A stretch of DNA of 17,873 bases from Vairimorpha apis BRL 01 (Eukaryota > Microsporidia > Nosematidae). Position 1 is the stretch's first letter; each line of letters begins with the position of its first letter. The stretch spans positions 3,766-21,638 of the forward strand of contig KE646930.1 of NCBI GenBank assembly GCA_000447185.1, in the 5' to 3' direction. The position numbers and the translations under genes were made by a program. Of this stretch, positions 8,416 to 17,873 are shown in pieces. A model generated the notes under the pieces. That model did not search any database, was not told the DNA's origin, and saw only the letters and a program-made list of their open reading frames with translations.

Positions 8416-8491
8416 TTGCTCCTTCGGTGTATTTTATTTGTGTTACTTCTTCTGTCCATTCTATCTGTTCTATCCATCTTGCTCCTTCGGT
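8416..8491. repeat. 13-bp direct repeat TTGCTCCTTCGGT within the LTR
   Basis: Exact copies at 8416-8428 and 8479-8491, 63 bases apart, with loosely related pyrimidine-rich triplets (TTCTGTCCATTC, TGTTCTATCCAT) between them. It looks like an old degenerate minisatellite. On the minus strand it reads as an accidental Asp-Arg-Arg-Ser-rich frame and is not treated as a gene. Confidence 0.5.
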
Positions 8492-8563
8492 CCATGCTAT
8501 ATGGGGGTCAGCCAATTTATACTTTTATTTTTCTAGAAATTCTGAATAGATTAAAAAATAAAT

Positions 8564-8602
8564 GAAACGATAAATTGAAATGATAAATTGAAATAATAAA
8601 TT
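8564..8602. repeat. Three tandem 13-bp units in the LTR
   Basis: GAAACGATAAATT, GAAATGATAAATT and GAAATAATAAATT follow each other without gaps (8564-8576, 8577-8589, 8590-8602), just before the terminal hairpin. They differ at one or two positions each. Confidence 0.7.
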
Positions 8603-8608
8603 AAATAA

Positions 8609-8629
8609 TGTGGTAGTTATTTTACCACA
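8609..8629. repeat. Terminal hairpin TGTGGTA-N7-TACCACA of the LTR
   Basis: A perfect 7-bp stem (8609-8615 and 8623-8629) around GTTATTT ends the LTR. Related hairpins lie at 232-248 and 4488-4508, defining a small LTR family in this window. Confidence 0.6.
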
Positions 8630-8634
8630 GAATG
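8630..8634. repeat. Target-site duplication, right copy (GAATG)
   Basis: GAATG directly abuts the ACCACA end of the LTR and is identical to 8293-8297. Confidence 0.7.
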
Positions 8635-11415
8635 CATATTATATTCTTATTATGTCTTCTTCTGTAGACAAATGAAATCATAAAATCACATTTAGTTGCC
8701 AAATAATCCACAATTTTTCTTTTGTTTCGACAATGGGAGCATTTGCGCTCTTCCCCTATGAATATATTTATATCTTGGAGTGTACAAAATGTTTCTTCTT
8801 CTCTGGTTATAATATTTTTTGTCTTAACTATTATGAAGATTTTTTAATAGATACATGATTATCGTGCATCAATTTATATAACTTTATTGATTTATTTTAG
8901 TTTTTATTTTAATATGTAAATATTTTGAATGTTAATTTATTAGCGTTTCCTTATGCACTTTCTCGGTGTTTATTTTATATTTCTCAATTACATATTTATG
9001 GATCGTATATAACTAAGACCGTCTTTTATGTTCAACTTTAAGGATAGCTTTCTGTCTTTGGCAGCTTCCAGGTTGTGTCAGTCTATTATATAGTTCTATA
9101 GTAATAACTTCAAACTTAAATTTCATTGATACCAAGCCTCGTCCCATTTCTTTTCTAGGTAAATATAAACACTCTTTGGAGATTGGTTGCTTGAGTATAT
9201 TATTTCTTATTAATACATTCTTATTTACCTGTCGATGTATTGATATGCATCCCTTTGATGTCAAGCACTAATATACAATATTTTATTAAAAAAAGTTCGT
9301 GCTCATTTATTCCTTTAAACATATTTTTGCCGTTTATTTTTATCAAGCATATTATTTTACTCTATCCAATTTTTCTTTTTAACATAACTATAAGTTTTAC
9401 TACTCAATTTACTTTATCATGTCTTAGTTATTCCTAAGTTATATAGCACTCTGTCCCTTTTAATAACGTTACCTCATTTTTGCAAATATTAGTGTTGGTT
9501 GCCGACTTATCTTTATTCATTTCCTGACCCACTTGATAAATTTTTTTTATTTTCTTCATCATTTTCTTTAAAATGTCGTCCGACACTACGAATAAATTAA
9601 GATCGTCGATAAAAAATATGTGGCAAGTTGATATTTTTTTTGCCAGATTTATGTTAACTAGAGGATACTTTGAGTTTAGCTTTTTGATAGAGGATTAATA
9701 AATAATACAAACAGTAAATGTGATAAACTATCGCCCTAAAGAATACCTCTTTCTATACTTTTTTTTCTAAAGCTGTTGAATCTTTATGTTTTTTGTAATT
9801 GTTTACATTCTCATACCAGTTTTAAGAAATTCTAAAATTCGGGTCAGAAAGTTTAAGTATATTATACATTCTATCAAGTATTGTGATCTATATACCATAA
9901 CTTTTTTAGTCTTTAAAGCAAATTAAAACTTATTTCTGTATTCTCTATTAATAGATAGATTTATTAAATCCTGCTCTTTAGCTTCCAGTATTCTCCTTTC
10001 ATTACTAAGTTGGTTTTCAAATATAAATCCATTTTTTTAACATCAACTTGCATCAAGCTAGCTATGCATCGTGTAATAAGCTTGACTTGCGTATTCAAGC
10101 AAGTAACAGATCTTAAATCTTTTCAGCCTTTTGGTATATTTTAAATATCAGGTATGTAATTCCTTTATAAAACCACTCATCTTATTCTTTCAAATCTATG
10201 CAAATTTCTATGTTATTTTAAATAAATTTTCATAAATACTGTTATATTTTTTATGGAGAAATTGTAAAATCTACCTGAACCAGGAGCTTTCCAGTTAGGA
10301 AGTAGTAATTTAATTATTTTTTCAAATTCTTGTAATGTTAAGAAATGACAGCTGATTTTTTTAGATGAGACATATTTTAAAAGATAATCAGAAAAAAAAT
10401 TTCTTGTTATATTCTTCTCTTTTTGTCCACATATTTGACCAAAATTTTATCAGTCCTTTATCTTCTATAGAGTATTCCGTTTTTTGCACAATTTTTCATT
10501 TGATCTCTGTAAAATGCGCTTCTGTTTAGTTCTTACTTGAATTTATTTTATAATTCAATCTTTTCTTATGCATTTCTAATTTATTTTAAAATTTTTATAT
10601 TTTTGTTTATGAATAAAATCTCTTCATCTATTTGCTTCAGTTTAAAAAAATTCAACTGTATGTTTCTTATAAATTTAACTCATATTTTTATAACTTCTTT
10701 CTTCGGAGTTTTAACATTCCCATACTGTTCAATGTGCGCGATATTCTTTTAAAAATATTAATTTTCTTTCTAGTGTTCTTTTTCCATTCATATTGCTTTT
10801 TTATTTTAACAGTCGTTCTTATAGCGCGGCTGTGCTGCTTAGATAATTTTAGATATTTCAGAAATGTTTTTGGATTTATTCTCTTTTAAGTACTCATCTA
10901 TTACTTTGTTCAGCGTTTCTATTCCTTGTTGTCAACATTATCCTACAGTATTTTCCTTCTTCTTTCTATTTCTTCTGGTCTAAAATTTTTCTTATAAATT
11001 ATTTTCTCTTTAAAAAAATTGCTTAATCCTTTTATACTTTTTCGCTTTTTCAAGTGATTTGTTTTTTATCATTAATTCTAGTGTTTTCACTCTTTTATTT
11101 AGTCTTTCAAGCAATTTGCTTTGGAAACATCTTTGAACGTTTCCATTTATACACTCACTTTAACATTTTTTTAAAATGCAGTAGATTAAATACTTGAGTT
11201 AAATTTTTCACAATATTTTTCGTTCAATTATCTTATTCCACTTCTTAAAATTATTTCAAAATTTTCACAGCTTTTTATATACTTCTTTGTTCCACTCGAT
11301 CTGGTTGCTGAAATGTCATTATAATGGCTTATAGCTCAACGAATTGTCTTAAAAGTACGTATAAAATTTTGTGTTGAATACTTGTTTTCCTTAGTGCCGA
11401 TTGTGTTTTTTTCAT

Positions 11416-14400
11416 CTGTTTTTATTTGATTTTGGTTTTATCTGTTAAGATAAATTTACCTTTCATTTAATAAATTTATATAAATAATATATTTATAAAA
11501 ACATTAAACACCACATCATATAGCTTTTTCAAACAATTCGGTTGTATTGAAAACATAAAAAAAGACATTTTAAATATAAAATTACATAAAAAAATATTCA
11601 TTATTTTATGTATAAATATTTTTTCAAATGAAAAATTTTATTTTAAGTTTTTTTAATAATAATTTTTTGTTAAAATAATCAATAAGACTCTGTTATTATA
11701 TTGTAAATATCACACATTTTGATTTCTTACCTTCTTTTTTTAAAAAAATTTAATTTAATTACTTTAGATTAATTAGTATAAAATTATATTAATTATCATA
11801 ATAAAATATCAAAAATTAAAATTAATTAATTTAATAAAGATTTATCTTCAAAGTATTTAATTTTTAAACTTAAATATTGATAAAAATTATATGTATTTTT
11901 ATTTCAAACATATTTTATATTATAATATTTTTTCTAAATAAACATTTTACACTTTAAATCGAGAATCGTAAAATTTATTTTCTTTATTTGTAAAAAGTCT
12001 ATACGCTTCAATTTATTAATTATATAAAAACGAATTATTCACTAAGTTTTAATAAAAAAATCACTTGTTTAATATTTTATCACTTCCTACAATTAATTAA
12101 AATAATCATTTAACTAATTTTTTAAAAATGTTGGAAACCAATTTTTTATAAAACTTTTACTGTAAACAATATAATTTATATTTTATTTTTTTTATATCAT
12201 GTACAATAAAAATATTATTTTTTATTCATGTTATTATTATTAAAAAAAATAATGATAAATTATCATATGTTTTATATGATGTTGTAATGCAAATTTTAAA
12301 AATTGGTCGTAATCACTTTTGCATTAATTTAACATTTTTAAAATTATATTTTTGTATCTAAAATTAAATAACCATGGTTTTATAGTTGAATTAGTATTTT
12401 TGTGTTAATTTATAATAAAAGTTAACGAATTGTTTTTTTAAAATATATATCTTAATATATAATAATTATATATTTATTTATAATAAAAATTAATATAGTA
12501 TCAGATTATCACATCAATGGTTTAAAAATAGAAATATTACTGTAAATTTGTTTTATATATTATATAAATTATTTGATATATAATTAGTACCGTTTTTTAA
12601 AATTTAACGACATAAAATAAATTAAGAATAGTTTTGAAAGTAAATTCAATCTTTTATTCTAAATAATAAAATCTTTATATTCGAATAATTGATTAGATTG
12701 ATTTTATATAATATTTTAATGATCTCGTTTATAATTTATTGTGGTTTTTTAAAATCATGCATCATATATGTATTATGAGACATTAAATTACATTAAAATT
12801 GTTTATTTATGTTTAAAATTTAAATAAATTAAAACAATGTTTTTCTATAAATTCTGAGTTTATTCAAAGATTTGAACTTAGTAGCTTAAATAACGAATTT
12901 TTATATAAAAATTCCTTATACTACAAAAAAAATTATAACTAAAATTTCATTTATTTTTAATTTTTAATGTATTATTTTAATAACAATCTTTATATTTATA
13001 TTTTTATTAATATGAAATTTTGTATGTTTTTTAATGTATCTAAAAACAACAAGCATAAGTTTAAAAAAAATAAAATATGATCGATCTTCGTAAAGTTTTA
13101 TGTATTTTCAACATAAATATATTATTCATTTTTTTAATTGTTACTAAAAACAATATCTTTTTTCATAATAGTATGAATTCCATTTTTATTAAAATAACTT
13201 TATAAAGTTGTATTATATATTATGTTTATAAAATATATTTGATTTTTATATCATTATCACTAAAAAAGACTTATATTAACTTCAAAAATAACAAGCAAAT
13301 ATAATAATGGTTTTTATACAATAAAATCATATTTAATACTAAAACATAAAATACATATACAATATTATTCCTAAAATTGAGACATAAACTTAATAAAATC
13401 ATTCACCTTTTATCTTTCCAAATTAAGTATTATTTTAGTAAAATTATTTATAATATGCATATTATTATTTGGAAAAATAAATTTATTAAAATATTCTTTT
13501 AATTAAAAAATGAAAATATTTATATTAAATATAATTTCTAAATAAATTTTTAAAATTAGTAGAATAATAATAAATTTTAAACGGAAGATATAAATAATAA
13601 CAATTTTACTTAATAAATTTATCAATATACAAATAAATTGCAAATAAAATCACTTAAAATAATTGAAGTAAATAAGATCTTCTAAAAAGAAAAAGTTATG
13701 TTTTTAATTTTTAATCAAAGATTAATCAATATTTTAATGAGTCTATAAACACTTTCGATAACCAAAAACATAAAAAAAAGTTTGTATGTATAAATTTAAA
13801 ACACAATAATTATTTGTAATGAGTAGGATAAATTTGAGCTGTTAAAAACTATGTTTAAATTTAAAATAATAAAGTTTTACTTTTTAAATATTTATTTAAT
13901 CTATTTTTTAAAATAATTAATTTAATACATTAAATAAATTACTAACCTATAATTTTCAAGAAAGTATTATAAATTAAATTTATATTTGAACGAAATTTAA
14001 AACTCATACATTTAATTTAATATTTGTAATTTTTAGTAATTATTTAAAATTTTGTAAAATAACTAAATATTTCATAATATATATTCAATAAATTTGCAAA
14101 ATTTTTAAAGAAAATAACATTCAAATATCTATTAATTTTGTTTTAAATGTTTTTAAATTTTGATTTTACGAACAATCTTACTTAAAAATATTGATTTAAA
14201 AATATTTTTATAAATAAGATTAAATTATATTAATTACTTAAGAAAAATTGTTTACAAAAATTGGAATACATGTGTTAAAAAATGAAATTAATCGGTTTAA
14301 TTTATTTTTGTAGATAAATTTAAATTTTTTAAAAACAACAAAAGATCATACAAACAAAAAAATTAACGTGGAAGCAAAAATTTAAAATATTTTTGTTTAT

Positions 14401-14549
14401 GCTAAATTTTTTAAAGAATTTTGATAATAAAAAATATATAACTAAAAATAATAATAATTAGAGTTTGATTATGCCTTACTTAAGAAAATTTATGCCACTA
14501 ATTTTTTTTACATAAATATATTGTATTTTTTAAAAAATCAATTTAATCT
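11416..14549. other. Gene-free, extremely AT-rich stretch
   Basis: More than 3 kb of A/T-dominated sequence with closed frames on both strands, frequent TTTAAA and ATAAAT runs and no recognisable coding relic, RNA gene or long tandem array. A 19-bp sequence at 13708-13726 recurs inverted at 15977-15995. Confidence 0.6.
13708..13726 (+). repeat. 19-bp inverted repeat, left arm
   Basis: TTTTTAATCAAAGATTAAT is exactly complementary in inverted order to 15977-15995. Flanking bases extend the similarity (ATGTTTTTAAT precedes here, with an 8-base duplication). Given the AT bias this may be chance, but the pair brackets copy D. Confidence 0.3.
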
Positions 14550-15025
14550 ATGAATGTTTGCATTTGCATTTATTTGAAATACAACATTAAACTATCTTGG
14601 AAAAATCTAAGAACTCATTCGGTTCAACTTATCGTGACTAATAAATTTAAAGAAATTAGGGTCGATACTACAATAAAAACAGATATCAAAATTTAATATA
14701 ATAAACCAGATATTGTAGTAATAGATAAGAAATCTAAAAAAATCTTATATTTGAAATAAATGTCACGTCTGTTGACAACAATTAATAAAGAGATAAGAAA
14801 AAATTCGAAAGTTAGATCCATCGGCTACTTACTAGGTTTAATACATTGGTGTAAGAAAAGAAATATTGTATATGTGTTAACATAAGATGTTTATTCACTA
14901 AATACATCACAAAATACAGAAAGGCGCTGATAAATTTTAGACCGAATCGAAGCATACATCATATTAATGATTAATGACTCTAAAGAAAACTCTAGAGAGT
15001 GTGTCGTTGGAGTACAGAAGAGTAG
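14550..15025 (+). pseudogene. R2/CRE-like non-LTR retrotransposon, copy D: endonuclease 3' end, opposite strand
   Basis: From 14550 the plus strand reads NVCICIYLKY, then LRTHSVQLIVTNKFKEIRVD, TTIKTDIKI(stop), then KPDIVVIDKKSKKIL. After a one-base shift near 14751 it continues with FEINVTSVDN. Then come V-L-T(stop)-D, the decayed V-T-W-D motif, near 14875-14890, and LKKTLESVSLEYRRVGN (about 14975-15030), the C-terminal block also seen in copy B. It preserves the PD-(D/E)xK endonuclease site best: P-D, D-K-K and, in the shifted frame, the Glu. There is no reverse transcriptase or zinc knuckle upstream, so the copy is 5'-truncated near 14545. It is the only R2-like copy on the plus strand. The terminal tail runs on to about 15110 without clear homology. 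Confidence 0.8.
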
Positions 15026-15110
15026 GCAACTAGATATTATCAGAGAACGGAAAGAACGAAAATTTACATGATAAAGTAAAACCATTTGGTACGTAAGAGA
15101 TACTATATTA

Positions 15111-17873
15111 ATGAAAATTAACATTCAAATAAAAAGTATTATTTTAAATTTAATAAAAAAATTTATTTTTGATCATTGTTACAAGATAAAAATAATTTTT
15201 ATTTATACTAATTGTTAGGTTACTCATAGAATAACAAAGATTGGGAAGGAAAAAATTAGGTTAGTTTTTAATATTTAAAATAAATAAATAAATTTTATTG
15301 AAAACCTACACAAAAACTTACAATACAAGTAACAATATTAAAAAATTTTAATAAACTCTTTTATAAGAAAAGAAGCACAGAATGTGTAGAGAAGCAGAAA
15401 TAAATATATTTTTTTAATATGTGAAAAAATAAAAATATTATGGGAATTGGTTAAAATTTATTTATACAAATCAAAAATTCAAACTTTATAATTAAAAATT
15501 TATAGTAAGATATTTGACAAAAAGTATATAAATGTAAGATATTGAAAATAAAGTTATAAAAAAGTTTGAGCATATCGTAAAATGACCATAAAAAGAACAA
15601 TATTTTAGATTATAGTAAAATTTTAATTAATACATAGAAAACAGAAATGAAGAATTTTGCAATTTTTAGTTAAAAACGAGTTATAGAAAGTTATATACTA
15701 TTTGTTTAATTTAATATAAATAGGGATCTGTTATTCTTAAAATTCCTTATAAATAAAATAACATCATTTCACTAATACACTTTACAAACAACAAAGATTA
15801 CTGGTATTATACTGAAATAGCTAATCTTATAAAAAAATAAATTAAAAGTTTCGAATGATAATTTCATAACATATATATCAAATCTTTAAAAATTAATGAT
15901 AATGTTTTCGAATTACACTCATTTTAATATTAATTGTATTAAATTTAAAAATCAAGATTAAATGCTAACAATTAAAATTAATCTTTGATTAAAAACATGA
16001 AACGATACAATTTAAAATTTGTACGAATAAGGTTCTGGAAGCATTTAATGTTATCAATCCTAATTATGTTTTTAAGTATATAAGTTGACGAATTTAATAT
16101 CATAGGTTTTTGAATTTATGAATTAGTTAATAAAAATGAAAACTAATTATTTAACATAATTCTAAGATGACACTGAATAGACCAATAAAAAAGTATTTCA
16201 GCAAATATTTTATATATTTCATTAATATCAATCATTATAATAGTAAACAAAAAATCAATTTAAAATATTGATATAAATTTCTGAAGTTTAATAATTTACC
16301 AATAACAATTAAATAATTATGGCTGAGACTATAAATCTTAACACTATTTACGTAAAAGGTAAAGAAATTTAAATAATTTATGTTTAGAAATGAACACGAA
16401 AAAAATTATAATCAATTATATTTTCTAGGATATAATACATTAAATTTAAAAGATGAAATTTCTAAAAAATTACATTAATATATTTGATTAAATAATGATG
16501 TATAGAAAAAAAATTTAAAATTTATGTTAAACTTTTATTAAAAAAAGTTGTTTAATCAGAGACATAAATACAATTTTGATTTTAATTATTAACTAATATT
16601 TAGGATTAATTGATATCAAATAAAACAATTATGTAAAGTAAACCACATTATAAGACAGTTATTAATTTATAATTTATTCAATTCGTACTTGCATGTTATA
16701 ATGAACTCTACATAAACATAAATAAATTAAAAAGAGAGATATTTTGTTATGAGTACATATCAAAGTTGGAGATATTTAGTTTTACAAAAAAATTTAAGAA
16801 ATAAAATTAATCTGGTTAAAAAAAATTATGATATCATTTTAAAGTAAAACAGACATTAATTTGGTATTTATATAATTATATTAAAACGTTATATTCTATA
16901 TTATTTGTTAACAATGATAAATTACTATAATTGAATCGACGATATTTAAATGACTAGATTATAATCAAATATTTTCAAAAATGTTATTTGAAATTATAAA
17001 ACATGATAAAATTAAACGGTAAAATTCTAAAATTGTTAAATTAAATAATAAGGTCAAACATAATCGAAAAAATATTATGCAAAATAAAAATGGAACATTC
17101 ATTCATTAAATTAGGTAAGAAAATAGTAGTTGCACAGCTACAATTTGTAAATTACATTTATATCTACAGACAAACTGTAATATCAATAACTTATATATAT
17201 TATATCTAAAGAGTATAATATAACATTATAAAACACATTTTGCAACAAATAATCTTAATAAATGTGTTAAAATAGAAGAGTAACCGAACAGAAAAAGAAA
17301 TATCAAATTAAGATATTATAAACCAAATATACTTTTTATTGACAAAATACAAAAAATATTATAAAAATAAGAGCTTTATTTATCACTGATTAAAAACAGA
17401 TCGTTTTTAAAAACTCTGAAAGTATAACGAAACTGCAAATAAATTGTATTTGTTACATAAAATCAAACAATAAAAAACAATTAAATGATATTAAACAATT
17501 TATTGATCAAACTTTACTTTAAACATAAAAAATAATTTGAGTTGCCAAAACGTAATTGAAGCTATATTAAATCCATCATTTTAAAAAGCACTTAAAGCGG
17601 TTAAGAAAAGTATAGAAAAAATGACAAATCAGAAAAAAATTATTTATTTAATATAAACACTAGCATAAACAATTTTATAGATGCACTTTGCTATTTAATT
17701 AATTTAAATTACATTTATCATAAAATATGTAAAATGTTTATTTTTTTATAAAACTAATCCTTTTTAAATTTTTATTTGCATATAAATAAATTAAACATAA
17801 TTTATTTAAAATTATTATTTATATCTATTTAATTTAACTTTTACTGTCTTAAAAAGTAAATTAGCATTGTTTA
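15111..17873. other. Gene-free AT-rich stretch to the right edge
   Basis: Closed frames and A/T runs throughout. Short open runs, such as a 32-codon frame at 16380-16478 preceded by a 17-codon ATG frame at 16319, are within the length expected by chance if stop codons occur about once in ten codons. No transposon motif, RNA gene or repeat array was recognised. Confidence 0.5.
15977..15995 (-). repeat. 19-bp inverted repeat, right arm
   Basis: The reverse complement of 13708-13726, followed by CAT as in the outer flank of the left arm. Confidence 0.3.

Larger units (their letters stand above)
8298..8629. mobile_element. Solo LTR (332 bp) inserted in copy C
   Basis: The segment begins TGTGGT and ends ACCACA, the TG...CA ends with short inverted repeats typical of retroviral-type LTRs. 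It is flanked by a perfect 5-bp duplication GAATG (8293-8297 and 8630-8634). Five-base duplications are usual for Ty3/gypsy and Copia elements. The insertion falls inside copy C between RRRHN..C-I and the continuation of the same protein: reading across the site with one GAATG copy restores the R2-like sequence order CIHL..L..KY.LKS. The interior holds a GACTCC/GGAGTC hairpin, a 13-bp direct repeat, three 13-bp tandem repeats and a terminal TGTGGTA/TACCACA hairpin. No internal pol sequence is present, so it is a solo LTR, probably left by LTR-LTR recombination. A non-autonomous DNA transposon is the alternative. Confidence 0.75.
7698..11415 (-). pseudogene. R2/CRE-like non-LTR retrotransposon, copy C: near full-length dead pol with RT, zinc knuckle and endonuclease
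   Basis: Domains on the minus strand, in order: an N-terminal region from an ATG at 11415 (weak; IEWNKEVYKKL near 11290); RT start LLLPNWKAPGSGRFYNF (10320-10257); DLRSVTCLNTQVKLITRCIA (about 10115-10055); EAKEQDLINLSINREYRNK (about 9990-9930); RT motif B ERGIL(stop)GDSLSHLLFVL (about 9755-9700); catalytic FFIDDLNLF (about 9616-9590); thumb ECLYLPRKEMGRGL (about 9175-9130); zinc knuckle CSHCRNKRKIVDYLATKC (about 8750-8690); RRRHN; then, after a 332-bp LTR insert, the endonuclease VDTRINSEVKISNNKLDIFV (8200-8140) and a VITWD segment. The tail is open to the stop at 7698. Without the insert the length is about 1,130 codons, as expected for such elements. Catalytic endonuclease residues are lost (PD to LD, Asp to Gly, Glu to Lys), and many stops and shifts make it inactive. 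Confidence 0.85.

Noticed and set aside
8268..8565. Overlapping ORFs on both strands (Asp-Arg-Arg-Ser-rich and Leu-rich)
   Set aside because: They lie within the solo LTR and reflect its pyrimidine-rich degenerate repeats; no domain, and bounded by the insertion.
9240..9437. Plus-strand 65-codon ORF
   Set aside because: It is antisense to the RT thumb/palm region of copy C and has no motif of its own.
10537..10889. Two overlapping plus-strand hydrophobic ORFs
   Set aside because: They are antisense to the N-terminal region of copy C. The Phe/Leu-rich membrane-like look arises from the complement of Lys/Asn-rich coding sequence.
14891..15124. Minus-strand 77-codon ORF
   Set aside because: It is antisense to the C-terminal block of copy D (LKKTLESVSLEYRR on the plus strand).
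16319..16478. Two short consecutive ATG frames (17 and 32 codons)
   Set aside because: The length is expected by chance at this composition, the frames differ, and no domain or start motif is present.

Overview
This is an extremely AT-rich window (about 80% A+T by eye, not computed) with almost no intact genes. It looks like a decayed, transposon-dense stretch of a small AT-rich eukaryotic genome. The only plausible intact host gene is the start of a minus-strand gene at the left edge, which resembles enhancer of polycomb (EPL1, NuA4 complex). The chromatin gene, the transposon types, the base composition and a GGG-type motif next to the start codon fit a microsporidian (Nosema/Vairimorpha-like). 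This is inference; another AT-rich fungus, protist or invertebrate is not excluded.

Layout: 1-132 (-) EPL1-like 5' end. 264-~1360 (+) a broken D5-type superfamily 3 (SF3) helicase of the kind found in large DNA viruses. ~2030-2276 (+) an unidentified gene relic. 3742-4487 (-) the 3' part of an R2/CRE-like non-LTR retrotransposon (copy A). 4488-4508 (-) an LTR-end hairpin, then 4555-~4920 (-) a Ty3/gypsy-like pol fragment. 5238-5330 (-) a tiny ORF with its own GGG-type motif. 5881-6658 (+) a broken gene that may carry an MSV199-like insect-DNA-virus domain. ~6800-~7290 (-) a second R2-like 3' end (copy B). 7698-~11415 (-) a nearly full-length but dead R2-like element (copy C), interrupted by a 332-bp solo LTR at 8298-8629 with a perfect 5-bp target-site duplication. 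11420-14545 gene-free AT-rich DNA. 14550-~15025 (+) a fourth R2-like 3' end (copy D). 15110-17873 gene-free AT-rich DNA.

Reading the layers: two plus-strand virus-like relics (helicase and possible MSV199 protein) lie within 7 kb of each other and may be remains of one old viral integration. Non-LTR elements with a restriction-like endonuclease then inserted repeatedly, and an LTR element later inserted into at least one of them, giving a relative order of events. No tRNA, rRNA, CRISPR array or intact transposase was recognised. Family names rest on remembered motifs, without database searches.
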